Source: Seison nebaliae (taxonomy: Eukaryota; Rotifera; Pararotatoria; Seisonacea; Seisonidae). From it: a stretch of DNA of 64,000 bases. Positions 38,488 to 50,500 of the stretch are shown here, piece after piece. A program made the translations under genes and the position numbers. Positions within the stretch are counted from its first letter, which is position 1. Each line of letters begins with the position of its first letter. The stretch covers positions 1-64,000 of the forward strand of contig JALJEE010000699.1 of assembly GCA_023231475.1 (NCBI GenBank), read 5' to 3'. The notes under the pieces are model-generated. The model worked only from the letters and a program-made list of their open reading frames with translations, searched no databases and had not been told where the DNA came from.

Positions 38488-39604
38488 CTTCTTTCCTTCT
38501 CGACCAGATGCAAACGAATTAGTATGTCAAAGAATTACTAATAAATAAAATTTCCCTCTCGCCTACGTAAACATAATAAAATGAAGATTGGGCGGCAATT
38601 CTAAATGTGAAAGAAGTTTAAAAAATTCAATTTTTCTCATTTCACTTTCAATTATTCATTCAATTTTATCTCAAATGACTCCTCTTGATAATTCGAATTT
38701 TATTTCTGACAATTCTTTCAAGATCAACTAAAAATAATTTTTCAATGAAATTCTTTCTTTCCAAATTTCAATTCCACAAAGCTTTCCACGTTGAAATGAA
38801 TAAACATCTCGAATGAGATACCAAATGAAAAAGGAGAGAACTAATAAGGAAATCAATAATTATATTTAGTCTCATTAAGGTAATTCAGTTTTTGGGAGGA
38901 GTATCTTATTAATTAATAATAATTTGGCAATTTGTTTGATATTTAAACTTTTATAAAATCGATGTAATATATATATAAATAATGTACAATTAAATAGACT
39001 ATTTATTTTTTACGATTGTTGCCATTTGAATAAAACAAACAACAATTTATAATAATTTGACATTGACCAGGAAAAGAAACAAATTCACTTTAAAAAAAAA
39101 ATACTAAAAAGAAGTTGTTTTGTAATTTCTATTTTCTTACTTCTAATGTAATTCATTTCTATTAGTAGAGTCTACAATATAGACATAATTTTTTCGTATT
39201 GTAAAGAGCAAAAATTTTAAGGAATAATTTCAAAAAGAACAATATGAAGAAATTTGAATTCTTACGGATAATGAATTGTTAATGGATGAGATATTAAATA
39301 CTTTTCAAAAGTGTTAGTTCGTAACTTCACATCGATATCACATCGTCCCAAACGACAGGAATATAAAAAAACTGTCTAAAAAGCTAAGATTATTGAGTTA
39401 GTTAGACGAAAATGGCTGAATCATGAGAATTTTATCAAATGATGCAGATAGAATAATTCCATCATTTTATAAACAACATTTTTTATAAGATAAATAAATA
39501 GGAATTTCTTATAAGAATTTAACGAGGATTTAAAACAATAAAAAAAGAAGAATGGATAATCGATGAAAGTCATGTGAAAATGCCAATGAATATTTTTTTT
39601 AAAA
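38488..39604. other. Intergenic region between VAMP7 and the secreted-protein gene
   Basis: AT-rich, with no frame worth calling. It probably contains the VAMP7 promoter and 5' leader near 38.5 kb and the 3' UTR of the minus-strand gene that stops at 39605. Confidence 0.6.
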
Positions 39605-40345
39605 TTAATAATAATTATCGAACTGATTCAAATTATCCAAATCTTCATCTTTCGCTCGATGTTTGTCGGGATTATCTGATGTTTCATCGGGTGCTGGTCC
39701 AATAGCAATATGTGAAGCATGAATTAAATTTTTGGTAATTTCATCTGATAGATCTTCTACCGTTTTTCCCGTAATCATGTCCGCATTAATCGTATCGTCA
39801 GCTTTCTTTATATTTCTAATATAACCATTTACTGTTGAATCGACAGAAAGATCGGGAAGAGAATATTGAGACATTTCTCTTATAGCACCATATAATATGT
39901 GCATATCTTCCTCAGGAATATTTTGATCTTTTAATAATTGTCTTGCTTTCTGTTTGAAGACGCCATACATCTTCACATCATCAACACGTGCCTTTAACAT
40001 AGCGCTATTAACTGTAGCTCGAATGAGAAGAGAAGTGAACAATTCATCTAATTCAAATAATTTCATTGATTTTATGTTATAAGTTCGTTGTTCTTCTGGA
40101 TTTAATAATATTCCACTCTTATCATATAAATCAATCGATTTCTGATAATATTTATTTTCCGTACGATGACGATGTAACATACTTAACACTTTCGTTAACA
40201 GATCAACGGTCATGAGTCGAGAACGGAAATTATTTTCTTCTTCATCAGTGAACATCGGTGCTCCAGTTATCCTGCGAAATGAAGAATTCTTACCAATCAA
40301 TAACATCCAGATGAAAATGATCAACTTAACCGATTCCATCCGCAT
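39605..40345 (-). CDS. Unrecognised secreted protein, 246 aa
   Basis: I do not recognise the family. A single uninterrupted minus-strand frame of 246 codons starts with a good signal peptide (MRMESVKLIIFIWMLLIGKN), with cleavage probably near residue 21-24. The mature part is predominantly helical in character, with regular Leu/Ile spacing (MKLFELDELFTSLLIRATVN, EDLSDEITKNLIHASHIAI). It has no cysteine and ends in an acidic, Asp/Asn-rich tail (EDLDNLNQFDNYY). Lack of cysteines and of transmembrane segments after the signal argues against a receptor or toxin-like fold and suits a secreted helical protein. Codon use and length make it a likely real gene. The start is the first ATG of the frame; the MRM start could also be read from the second Met at residue 3. 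Confidence 0.7.
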   Translation of the reverse strand: MRMESVKLIIFIWMLLIGKNSSFRRITGAPMFTDEEENNFRSRLMTVDLLTKVLSMLHRHRTENKYYQKSIDLYDKSGILLNPEEQRTYNIKSMKLFELDELFTSLLIRATVNSAMLKARVDDVKMYGVFKQKARQLLKDQNIPEEDMHILYGAIREMSQYSLPDLSVDSTVNGYIRNIKKADDTINADMITGKTVEDLSDEITKNLIHASHIAIGPAPDETSDNPDKHRAKDEDLDNLNQFDNYY

Positions 40346-41112
40346 TACTTTTGGAGAGAATAGAATAAGAAAAAAAAGTGGAAAGGAAATAAAAAAGAAA
40401 AATCAACAAAGGAATTTTGGGTGTTTGTTGATGTTGTTGAAGAACTCTTCCTAAAGCAGTTTCCGTTTTTCTTTCAATTTTTATCCTGCCAATTTCCAAT
40501 TTTCAACTTTTTGTTGTTGTTACAAGAACTCCGTTTTTCTTTTTATTTAACTTTGAGAAAAACACAGAAATAAATAATATCAGAATTTAAATTATAAAAT
40601 TGAATAATGTAGAGTGCGACGACTTTACACCAAAAACAATTTACAACTAAAAAAAAAAAACAAATAGAGATGATATATATGATCATAATATGTACAAATA
40701 ATGTTGAAGATTTTAGATGAAAAAAATTTCTAACTCGAAATATTAAATTATCAATTTGATATAATATGTTTAAAGTAACTGTTGTTGTTTGTTGGGTGTA
40801 AAAAAAGTGAATTGAAGATAAATAAAAGGAGAAGAAATGAGAGAAGTGTTGACGGAAGGAAATGAAAATTTTGAAATTTTTATAGAATGTTGAAGAACAA
40901 TGTTGTTGTTTGTTGGAAGATTGTTTGGGGGAAACAACTTCGAGAGATAGTTGTGTTGGATTCTCGATTGAAAAAGGAATATGAGTTTTATGAAAGAATG
41001 GAAAGAAATGGTGAAGAATGATAAAAATATTTTTAAGTCACTGTCAAATACACCGGAATAATTTCTAAAGAAATTTCAACTATCTTCTGAACATTTTCCA
41101 TCATCGAATTTC
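40346..41112. other. Short intergenic region
   Basis: About 770 AT-rich bases between two minus-strand genes. It must hold the 3' UTR of the cramped-like gene and the promoter of the secreted-protein gene. TGTTGTTTGTTG-type short repeats occur near 40.79 and 40.90 kb. Nothing else is seen. Confidence 0.6.
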
Positions 41113-43563
41113 TTAAAAAAAATCAAAGTTAGATGGTGATGGTGTTGTGGTATGTGTTTCGGTTGTTATCGAATCGAGAGTAGAAAAGAGGTCACTAGTC
41201 AAATGGGGAGTACGATCTTGTATGAATAATTGGAGATCATTCATATCATTGAATTGATCATTCGATGATTGTGGAAGGAACGAATTGAATTTGTCATCAT
41301 CAAATAAATTATTCTTATCATTATGAGTGTCGTCTAAAAATGACGGGAATTTCGTATTATCAATTGGAAATTCAATCGGATTATTAAATTGATTGGTTAA
41401 ACTGCCAAACGATGAGATTCCACTAATGGGATGAGTGAAGAAAGTGTCATCATTATCCAAATTTCCCACGTTCATATCAATCTCATTGTAATCGATGGAA
41501 AATATATTGTTTGGTAAACTACCGGTATATTTCGTAGTATCAGGTTGCAATAATGGATTGGAATCAAACAAATTCAAATTTAAATTCAAATCATCGTCAC
41601 CATCAAATTGGAATTGTTCTTTCAATATGTCTCGTTCTTCCGATACATCATCTTTCTTCTCATCAACATCATTCAAATGATTATCTTCATCATGAATTAT
41701 ATTATCATCATCATGATTTATATTATCATCATCATGATTTGTATTATTATCATCATCTTCTTCATCATCATCACCATCATAATTGGTAAGATCTTCTTCG
41801 ACAAATGGAATTCTTGAACTTAATTTTGTTTTGGGAGGACAACGACTAATCTCGTGACTGCAACATATCTTACGATCGATGATCTCATTGGAAATGTTCG
41901 TTTTTATTCCATTTCCATCTTCCACATTCTTCACCAAATCTTCACAACGTCCAATGATATGTTTGAGATATTCACGTTGAGATTGAGTATTAAGAAGTTT
42001 GAGTTCATCTTCTCCTTCAACTTCCATTTCCATTTGTTCTTCCTCCTCCTCATCGTCATTCATCGAGAATCGTCGAAGAGTTATAGAGAAATAGAGTTTC
42101 AAATTAGGAACTTGAAAATCTTTCGATTGATTATTGGATAGATATAAATCATACGACGGTTTCTTTCCATTCATTTCACTCGAATCACAATTCTTTTTTC
42201 CTTCATTATAAATTTGTAAGAGTCGTCCAAATTCTTCCGTTTCATTTTCAATTAATTCATTCGAATAATAATGAAATATTCGAAATGATTTGATAAATTC
42301 GAATCGATTAAAGAAGTTCTTGAGATGATGTAATGTCATTTCCTTCTCTACAACGAACATAAATTCTGATGGTAATTGATGTTGCAATAATCGGAAAATT
42401 GTCATTTCATTAAATGGAGTTATATGAAGTGTTATTGAAGATCGAAGTGTCAATTGTTGAAATTTATTAAAATTGTCATGTTTCTTTTCAGAATGTTTCT
42501 CGATTTCCATCGAATCATTTCCCAATCGAATTGGTTCAATTCCCAATTGAATTGAATCACATTTCGAATTATTTTTCCATTTAATCGAATCATTCTTTTT
42601 TGTTTCGATAGCTAATGGATCCAATTTGATGGGAGGAATTAATTTGGATGTTCCATTGGCCGATTTGGGAGAATTGTCAATAAACGGAATTTGTGAATGA
42701 TGTCGAATCTTATTCTTTTTGGGCAATTGTCCTCCTTCCTCCAATTGGAGAATATCGATAATCTTATCAGTATCTCGATTCCTTTTCAATTTGACAGTAT
42801 CACAATTCTTCTTATCAGACGTTCCAATTATTGACGAGACTTCTTCCGATGATGGTGCTCTGTTTGTGGTTGTGGAAGAAGAAGACGATGATGTTGTACG
42901 ATCATTATTCGGTTGTTTATCAATTCGATTCAAACGAATCGTACGACGATTAATACGAACTGTCGTCACACCTTTCTCAACTAATTCATGTAATTTTAAT
43001 TGACGTCGCTTATCCAATTTGATATTACGACGACGAAATTCCTCATAATTCACCACATATAAATATTCGACATTTGGATCCAATTTTTGATTGAGATTCA
43101 ACTGCTTCATAATTCGACGCCAACATCGATGATAATAATGACGGATTTGATCACGTGATTTGACCGTTTGACTTTCATTCGATTTCTTCGACATCTTCTC
43201 CAAATAGAATTGATGCAATTTACTAAAATTCCTTCCATGAAGACGGAGACCATCATAGAAGATATCCGTTTCCTCTCCCGACCATAACTGACGTTGTGAT
43301 GATGATTTGCCTGTCATCTCTTTCACAATTTCTTCGTTAGTTCCTTTCAGGACATTCGGTTGAATGATCGATTTGGGTGGAATGATGGCTACCGTTATTG
43401 GCTCCAACGTATCTTCTTCGACATTTGATGAAGTAACTTCAATTCTCATTGTATGATCACTCGAAATATCGGAAATGGTGGAAGAAGAGATGGAAGACGA
43501 AGAGGAAGAAGTAATTCCTAAGATATTAATAGAAGAAGCAGATAAAGAAGAAGGAAGAGACAT
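41113..43563 (-). CDS. crm: Cramped-like SANT/Myb-domain nuclear protein
   Basis: Homologue of Drosophila cramped / vertebrate CRAMP1, a chromatin protein linked to Polycomb function and histone H1 expression (known for the family). Single exon, 816 aa. The SANT/Myb block begins at Trp94 (LWSGEETDIFYDGLRLHGRN) and continues with KSRDQIRHYYHRCWRRIMKQ, matching the CRAMP1 pattern of ...KDQVRxFYYRTWHKI. A second conserved block follows (NYEEFRRR, then LHELVEKGVTTVRINRRTIRL near residues 190-215), also diagnostic of the family. The C-terminal half is poorly conserved. It is acidic, with Asp/Asn/His repeats around 41690-41760, and ends in short Phe/Asp-rich segments. The N-terminus is serine-rich. 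No intron is needed. It is divergent from the zinc-finger gene, with about 1 kb between the starts. Confidence 0.88.
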   Translation of the reverse strand: MSLPSSLSASSINILGITSSSSSSISSSTISDISSDHTMRIEVTSSNVEEDTLEPITVAIIPPKSIIQPNVLKGTNEEIVKEMTGKSSSQRQLWSGEETDIFYDGLRLHGRNFSKLHQFYLEKMSKKSNESQTVKSRDQIRHYYHRCWRRIMKQLNLNQKLDPNVEYLYVVNYEEFRRRNIKLDKRRQLKLHELVEKGVTTVRINRRTIRLNRIDKQPNNDRTTSSSSSSTTTNRAPSSEEVSSIIGTSDKKNCDTVKLKRNRDTDKIIDILQLEEGGQLPKKNKIRHHSQIPFIDNSPKSANGTSKLIPPIKLDPLAIETKKNDSIKWKNNSKCDSIQLGIEPIRLGNDSMEIEKHSEKKHDNFNKFQQLTLRSSITLHITPFNEMTIFRLLQHQLPSEFMFVVEKEMTLHHLKNFFNRFEFIKSFRIFHYYSNELIENETEEFGRLLQIYNEGKKNCDSSEMNGKKPSYDLYLSNNQSKDFQVPNLKLYFSITLRRFSMNDDEEEEEQMEMEVEGEDELKLLNTQSQREYLKHIIGRCEDLVKNVEDGNGIKTNISNEIIDRKICCSHEISRCPPKTKLSSRIPFVEEDLTNYDGDDDEEDDDNNTNHDDDNINHDDDNIIHDEDNHLNDVDEKKDDVSEERDILKEQFQFDGDDDLNLNLNLFDSNPLLQPDTTKYTGSLPNNIFSIDYNEIDMNVGNLDNDDTFFTHPISGISSFGSLTNQFNNPIEFPIDNTKFPSFLDDTHNDKNNLFDDDKFNSFLPQSSNDQFNDMNDLQLFIQDRTPHLTSDLFSTLDSITTETHTTTPSPSNFDFF

Positions 43564-44560
43564 ATTGATGAAATTTAATTTTTTTCTAAATAAATAAAAT
43601 GAGACGACAATATGTATTAAGAATGGAATTGAGGAGAGAAAGATGATGGAAATATGAGGAAAGACAATTAATCGGAAATAATATTCTTAATGATACGTTG
43701 AAAGAAAGTCGTCGTGGAAAAAATGAAAAAAATACATTCGATGATAAATCAAAGAAAATTTATGGGAGAGGAAATTTGAAATATTTCAAAGAAATTAAAA
43801 ATCTTTCGAGAAGATAAAGAATGGAGTTGAATGGACTTATTACACAAATGACTAGTTGACTAATTGGCAGTGTGTCTCCAATTCAGTTTTCGAATTCATC
43901 TCTCACTGTTGAATTGTATGGTATTGTGTTGAATAAATGGAAACTGACTGACAACTGACTGAAATAAAGCTGTGTAGAAAGAAGAAAAAAATAGAGATAT
44001 AGCTTGATGACAGTTGAAGGGAAATGAGAGGAGAATTAAAGACGAAGAAAGGATAGTAGACTTGAGATAAGCGAAAAATTCAAATTTTTTCTCTAACTGC
44101 CAAACTGCCACGAATACCGAAGTCGTATTGAAAAGTAGAAGAAATTACTATCGATTCATTCTTTATCTACTTTAAATAATTGTCCTCAATTTTTTCTTTT
44201 TTGGGACTAATGATTTGTCCGTTTCTCTCATTGTTCAATTAACCTTTTCTTTCTCAGAGATTGACGCTTAAAATTCAAATTTTATCTTCTCATCAAAATA
44301 ACTTTAGATGATGGCGTAGATCGTCATAACTTTCTCTAGAAAATTGTTATTGCGTCCATGAAAGTAGACGATGTACAAGAATGCATGCGATTGGTTGTAG
44401 GTGTGTGTGTTTTCTGTATTAATCGATCGAGGTATTTCTTCTTCTGAATTGAAATTTAAAAATTTTTCATTTAAAAAATTTTCCAAAATTTTATTTGTCT
44501 TTTTAAAAAAAATTCCTAAGATTTATCCAATCAAATTGTGCGAATAGGACAAGAGGGATA
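43564..44560. other. Shared upstream region of the divergent cramped-like and zinc-finger genes
   Basis: About 1 kb between two divergent start codons, so it probably holds both promoters. No open frame or clear core-promoter motif stands out. A short GT run lies near 44400. Confidence 0.5.
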
Positions 44561-47401
44561 ATGTCGAGGCGAATTCCATCGAAATATGGCAATATGCCAA
44601 TAGATGAAGAGGAAGATGAAAGTGAAGTGATTTTTCGCAATTCGGAACATGAGAATTCGAATTCGACTGGAATGATGTTAATGAAAGATGAAGATCGTTT
44701 GATTATGGATGGCAATGATGGTTCGAGGGGAAGTGGTGGAGGTTTAAGTGGCAATTCTCTGTTGGGCTCGCAACAACAACAACAACAGCCACAACAGCAA
44801 CAGCATATGTCTCATAATGAAGTGTATAATACTGAGTATTTGAGTACGGATGAATTACAAACACAATTCCAATCGAATAATAATAATGTTGTAATGATTC
44901 CATCCACCAGTACATCGATGGAACAATCGTTAAATATTAATGAAAATAATATGATTCATAATAATAATAATCAAGTCGTACCAACATCATCCACAATGGA
45001 CATGAGTGATTCACACACAAATGATGGTTCGATTGGCGTTCCCAATAATGATAATAATGGATCAATGTTGATGAATAACAACAACAACAACAATGGAAAT
45101 AGAAATGGTAATGTGTTAGATATGAGTATGAATAAACGAGAGGAGAATAATAAAATTGATATGTATCAACTTCATCATTCTCAAGGACAACATTCACGAA
45201 TGGCACGGAATCTCCAAATGACTCCCATTCCATTGAATGTCATTCATGATGCTATTCATGCGACGAAAGAAGGAGGTCAACCATACACTTTCTTTGTGCA
45301 ACATGATACAGGAGTAAAAATGCAATTCACATTCTCTGCAAATGGATTGCCTGGAAGTGAAGTTCTTTTCAATATTCCTGATAATTTGAATACGGACATC
45401 CTTCGAGAAGATATTATCAATGAAGCGAAATCGATGGATATTAGTATCGATTTTAAATTACGATTTGTTTCCGATAATAATAATAATAATAATAATAATC
45501 GGAATAATGAGAATCGAGATAATGAATATCATCATCATCTACGACAACAACAGCAACAACCAAATCATTTGGGACATCGTCAACCGATTTCGGGTATGAA
45601 TGAGATTCATGGACAAATGCAACCATCGAATTATAATGAGAATATGGTGAATAATATGGAACAGATGCAACGAGATCAATCGTTGACAAACACTGGACGA
45701 ACAAATCATCCACATGGAATGGTACGTCCATCTGATGAGAATCCTGATGGATTGATGTTTATGAATACTCGATCAATTAATCGTCCAGATTATCATTCGA
45801 ATGTTATTCAACCACCACCACAACAACAACAACAACAACAACCGGTACCACCTCAACCATCTCAACGACGTTCACAACATGTTCGTAGTGGAATGCATTA
45901 TGATAATGAAGATAATACAACTACAGATCGAATGAGTAATCGAAGTGGTGCAAATCCAATGTTGATAGATAATCCGGAACATGATTTTATTTATGGTCAG
46001 AAAGAGAATATCAGATCATATAATAATCGATCGATATTAATTGATGATCATTCTGATCAATCTCCTCATGTCACTCCCGCACATCATCATCGAGCACCGA
46101 CACAAAATCAATATTTGAGAAATGAACGTTCGTCAAGAGAAGAATTGCCAAATGAACAAAATCAATCTAATCGAAGTATGTCATCTTCAGGGAATCGTCT
46201 CCGTCGAACAATCGATCAGGCAGCTAATGTACCCGATTTTCAATATGGTCAAAATACCATTCCTGATCGAGTATCACGTGATGACATAATGTTCCAACCT
46301 GATAATTGGGTTGTATCAGAAGATTTGATTCCATATCATGTGTCTACAAAGAAACCAGAAGTAAATGTAGATGAAGAACCAAGTGGACAATTTCCATGTA
46401 TTCGATGTGACAAACGATTTCGTTTCCATTGTTTCCGTTTGGTGCATATGGTGGAGAGACATACATTACCTCAAATGAACAGAGCAAATCAATGTATGAT
46501 TTGTGGTCTTCGTGGACCGACCACTACCAGTCAATGGTTACGTCATTATGCGGAGCATACTCATGAGAAGATTTATACATGTAATTTTTGTAATGAAGGA
46601 TTCACTACACCACAAATTCGTGCACAACATGAATCTTCCGAACATAATCCAATTGCTGCACCAGAAGAAGAAGATATAAAATTGTTTCGTCCATCTACTC
46701 GTCATCATCATCATCGACATCATCATCGTCATTCGTCGAAGAAACGACGTCGTCATTCATCGAGAGAATTGATAAAAGAAGAAATTAATCCGATTTGGGA
46801 TACACGAGGAAAGAATTCAGTTGGACGTCAATCGATAGCGGAATATGATGAACCAATAACATTTAGTAATGATGGAAATATGGATGACATATCCGTCACA
46901 TCTACATCTCATCCATTACGTCCTCGTATTAGTCATCAACGACCTGTTGGTCATGATGAAGGAATTATTTCAGGACCAATTCCTCCACATCCCTTAATGA
47001 GAAGATCATCATCAAACGATTCAAATAATCAATTTCAACATATCAGTCAATTGAAGAATAATAATCAAGGATCTAACTCCTCACGATCATATCAACGTCG
47101 TCAACAAACTCAACAACAACAACGTCGGGCGAAAGCATCAGAGAATGGTCTTATTGCTACAATCACTTCCAATGCGACACAAATAGCTGCTCAAGCTAAA
47201 GCGGATGTCGCAAGAGAATTAAAACGTGCGTCAGAAGAGGCGCGTCGTGTTCAAACTAATAAGGCGAAATCGGATCCATATCATCAAATGACAAATGATG
47301 GATTAACGGGAAATAATTCCAATATGAATATGAATATTTCTTCAAACAAAATTGATTTACATCAACAGAATGTTTTGAAATATCCAATGAGGAAACATTA
47401 A
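44561..47401 (+). CDS. C2H2 zinc-finger protein with Gln/Asn-rich regions, 946 aa
   Basis: Probable nuclear DNA- or RNA-binding regulator; orthologue not recognised. Uninterrupted 946-codon frame. Three C2H2-type fingers lie between about residues 610 and 705: PCIRCDKRF...H.VERH, QCMICGLRG...RHYAEH and YTCNFCNEGF...QHESSEH. Before them, around residues 220-300, is a non-repetitive block (IPLNVIHDAIHATKEGGQPY and MQFTFSANGLPGSEVLFNIP) that may be a conserved domain I cannot name. A His/Arg-rich basic patch follows the fingers (about 710-735), then RRQQTQQQQRRAKASENGL and an alanine/lysine-rich helix near residues 875-905. Polyglutamine and polyasparagine runs fill the N-terminal half. The minus-strand frames opposite are shadows of these repeats. 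Confidence 0.8.
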   Translation: MSRRIPSKYGNMPIDEEEDESEVIFRNSEHENSNSTGMMLMKDEDRLIMDGNDGSRGSGGGLSGNSLLGSQQQQQQPQQQQHMSHNEVYNTEYLSTDELQTQFQSNNNNVVMIPSTSTSMEQSLNINENNMIHNNNNQVVPTSSTMDMSDSHTNDGSIGVPNNDNNGSMLMNNNNNNNGNRNGNVLDMSMNKREENNKIDMYQLHHSQGQHSRMARNLQMTPIPLNVIHDAIHATKEGGQPYTFFVQHDTGVKMQFTFSANGLPGSEVLFNIPDNLNTDILREDIINEAKSMDISIDFKLRFVSDNNNNNNNNRNNENRDNEYHHHLRQQQQQPNHLGHRQPISGMNEIHGQMQPSNYNENMVNNMEQMQRDQSLTNTGRTNHPHGMVRPSDENPDGLMFMNTRSINRPDYHSNVIQPPPQQQQQQQPVPPQPSQRRSQHVRSGMHYDNEDNTTTDRMSNRSGANPMLIDNPEHDFIYGQKENIRSYNNRSILIDDHSDQSPHVTPAHHHRAPTQNQYLRNERSSREELPNEQNQSNRSMSSSGNRLRRTIDQAANVPDFQYGQNTIPDRVSRDDIMFQPDNWVVSEDLIPYHVSTKKPEVNVDEEPSGQFPCIRCDKRFRFHCFRLVHMVERHTLPQMNRANQCMICGLRGPTTTSQWLRHYAEHTHEKIYTCNFCNEGFTTPQIRAQHESSEHNPIAAPEEEDIKLFRPSTRHHHHRHHHRHSSKKRRRHSSRELIKEEINPIWDTRGKNSVGRQSIAEYDEPITFSNDGNMDDISVTSTSHPLRPRISHQRPVGHDEGIISGPIPPHPLMRRSSSNDSNNQFQHISQLKNNNQGSNSSRSYQRRQQTQQQQRRAKASENGLIATITSNATQIAAQAKADVARELKRASEEARRVQTNKAKSDPYHQMTNDGLTGNNSNMNMNISSNKIDLHQQNVLKYPMRKH

Positions 47402-47531
47402 ATCCAAATGAATCACATCTCAAAATTGTTTCTTCTTATTGACCGCGAGTAGATGAAACTCATCAAAATAATTAATAATTTTCTTTCAATTTCTTTCTTT
47501 TCTTTTCTTTTTCTTCTTTTTCTTTTTTAAA

Positions 47532-47537
47532 AATAAA
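47532..47537 (+). terminator. Likely poly(A) signal of the zinc-finger gene
   Basis: AATAAA, followed by a second AATAAA-like copy, 131 bases after the stop codon and after a T-rich stretch. This is the first good candidate downstream of the gene. Confidence 0.5.
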
Positions 47538-50500
47538 ATAAAAATCTCTAATTGTAATCATCATAACAATTTCTTTCTTCCATTTCCAAACGAAGAATGT
47601 TTCCATTTTTTTTTCATTCATTTTAACTTTTGTTTTATCAGAGAATAATACAATTTCACGGTTCTTCTTTCTCTCATCTTATTCATACCGATCATAATAT
47701 ATTTATATAATTTATATTCATTTTCCTTTTCCCAAAAGGATTTGATTTCCACATCACAATTATTCTCCTATTATAAGTTTTGTACTATTTTCCTTATTCC
47801 ATTCAGTCGATTTGATTGTAATGGACCAGAAAAATTGTTAAATATTTTTGCTTCATCCTTTATTAAAAATGAAAATGTTTCCTTACAATTCTTCTTTTAA
47901 TGTCGTTTGAGAGTTTTGAATGAGAGGAAAAAAAGGTTCATGAAATTGATGATAATTAGATCAATTCTCATCATCACGTTGCAATAGCGGAAGATGATTG
48001 AACGTGACATTCAACATCCACCAGTTCTTCAATGCAAGAACGACTACTAATGAATTATAATCGTTTTCGTCAGTTGCAACCACGATCGATGACATGACTT
48101 CCAAATAATTTCTTCTTTTTCAAGAATTTTCCTTTCAATAAAAACTAAATCGTTCACCATTTCCGTTATTACTAATCGTCATCGACAGTAATGGAGGAGT
48201 AGAAGTTCTCATCTTCTCGTAAACCACGTTGTCACAGGTAACCTTTTTTAAACGAATAATCTTCTCGAAATTCCAATCATTATTTCTCTAATTCATTATC
48301 GACGATCAGTAGACATTTCTCACTAAAATTTCGGTCAAAAGTAAACAAGAACTGAAGAGAATAAAAAGAAACTAATTATCTAAAAATGAAGGTAAGCTAC
48401 TTTGTATAGCTTATTATTTCGCTTAACTCCTTCATTCATCTTTCTTGCATAACAAATATTTATTCTTTTTTAAATTCGATTGCTCCATCCTCTCCTCCTT
48501 CTCACATATATAAATAGATTATCTAATTCATCTAATCGAAACAAGTCGTTCTCTCAAACTTATATTTTTTTTGAAAAAAAAACAAAATAAAAGAAAAAAA
48601 ATTTCTTTTTTTCACTCACAAATTCAACTCACCAGAACTCCACCGAATCGATCGAATGAATCATTCGTCTCTTTATCTTTACGTTCGTCGTTGTCATTTT
48701 GTTACGATTATTTATGGGTCGATACGTTTCGTCACGTTCTGACCGACGTACAACATTGTTAAGTTTGTTCTTTTGTTTGTTTCTTCTCACTTCTCGATTC
48801 TTTTTCTTTTTCATTATCCGATCAGCACCACAGAAGTGGAAGAAGATGAATAAAAGAAGAACTAATTGTCATTTATGAATTTTCTGAAATGGAAATATTG
48901 TTGTTTGGTGGAGATAATGTTATGTGGCATGAGATTGTATTATCAATAAAATATGTAATCTGTTTTTAGACACCTAATAAAATTATGTGATGTCACTATC
49001 GTATGGAATGATAACGTTGATCATGCTACAGCTGATGTTAGGATGATGACCATTCACTTAATAAAAACTTGCAAGAGAATGCGGAACCAGTTTATCTTTC
49101 ATTCTCACTCCTCTCTTGCCTTTCATTCGAATATTTCGTGAAACATATACTGACAACAACCACAACTAATTTGTCAAATTTCTCAATCAAAATTTTTCGT
49201 TTCTCCATTTCCATCAGAAACGAACTAACTTATAAATTACATCTTAAAACGTCGATCTGGGGAAAAAGAAAAGATTGTGAATTTTGAGAAAAGTAGAAGA
49301 AAAAAGAATTATAGTTTTTTCGAATCTTTCCCCAATTTCCAATTCGACGGAACAGAACAAAATTGCCATGAACTTTCTTTCAAATTTACCAATAAAACAT
49401 CAATTGTATATCTATTTCATATTCCCCCTTCATTCTCCTTCAACAATTAACACCTCAAACTTCCAAGTTACTTAACTTTACTTTCTATCTAACTAACTGT
49501 CAATTTACAAGTTACACTCCCAACTCTTTTACTACAACTGACATTTCTTCGACGACGAACTAATATTTGAGTTTTCCATTGCAATTTCTTCTACTCATAT
49601 TTTGTGATGTTTCCGAAGGAAAAAAAACTGAAGATTTCCGTAAATTTGTTTCTTCTTTTTTCCTGCAATTTCCACTCATCAGTCTCAATTTACGAATTCT
49701 CCATTCGCTATTGATTAATTGAGAGTGTTCGATGTAATATTAGATAACGTCGTTCCAGAGAATGGAGAGTGTGATTAACTTTTAAACAAATAGAAGAGAA
49801 TTGATGGAAAAAGATAGTAGAAGAAATTCTCATAAGAACGAACTAAAAAGTAATGTGATAAGTTGGATCATTTCCTTTCACCAAAATTTTTTTGCACCGT
49901 TTCTTAAGGAAGCGCTATTCACATAGTGGAAAGTAGCTAACTAGCATGAATCATAATCATTTTACTCAGAAATTCTTTTATATTTCATTCGAATTCTTCC
50001 TTCAACACATTCCTCAACAATTCCCATCTCTAACAAGAAAAATTTCACGAATTTTTCCGTTTCTTTCAAATTCCATTTACTTTATTCCAGTCGAACGATC
50101 GATAGAATGAAGAAAAGAAGAGGAAGAATCGAATCGTCTTAGAAACCACAAATTTGTTTTATGACGAACATTTTTTTGCATTTCCTCGAAGTCGAATATG
50201 ATAAGGTTTTGATGATGAAAATGTATATCGAGAATGATAAATATTCATTCGATCGCTAATATCATTCATCTCCTCACCAGAATGATGATAATGTTCGACG
50301 GTAGATTTCTTCTCTCAATTTTATCAATAAATATCCTCTATAAATCAGTTGCAATGATTAGTTAAGTTATTAACTAAATCTTCAACGTCGTCTCAGGTGT
50401 ATGGGAATTCGGAAAACAAATAATTAAAGTAACGACAACGACAACGACGACGACGATGATGATGATGACACTTTTTTCAATCGTTATAATTCGTTAAGAA

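Noticed and set aside
41495-42141. Several plus-strand frames rich in His and Ile
   Set aside because: Shadows of the Asp/Asn repeats of the cramped-like gene on the other strand.
44703-46756. Minus-strand frames rich in Tyr, His and Ser
   Set aside because: Shadows of Gln/Asn-coding repeats in the zinc-finger gene.
48386-48400. ATGAAG followed by GTAAGC as a mini first exon
   Set aside because: A good donor, but no second exon with a signal peptide or family sequence could be found downstream.
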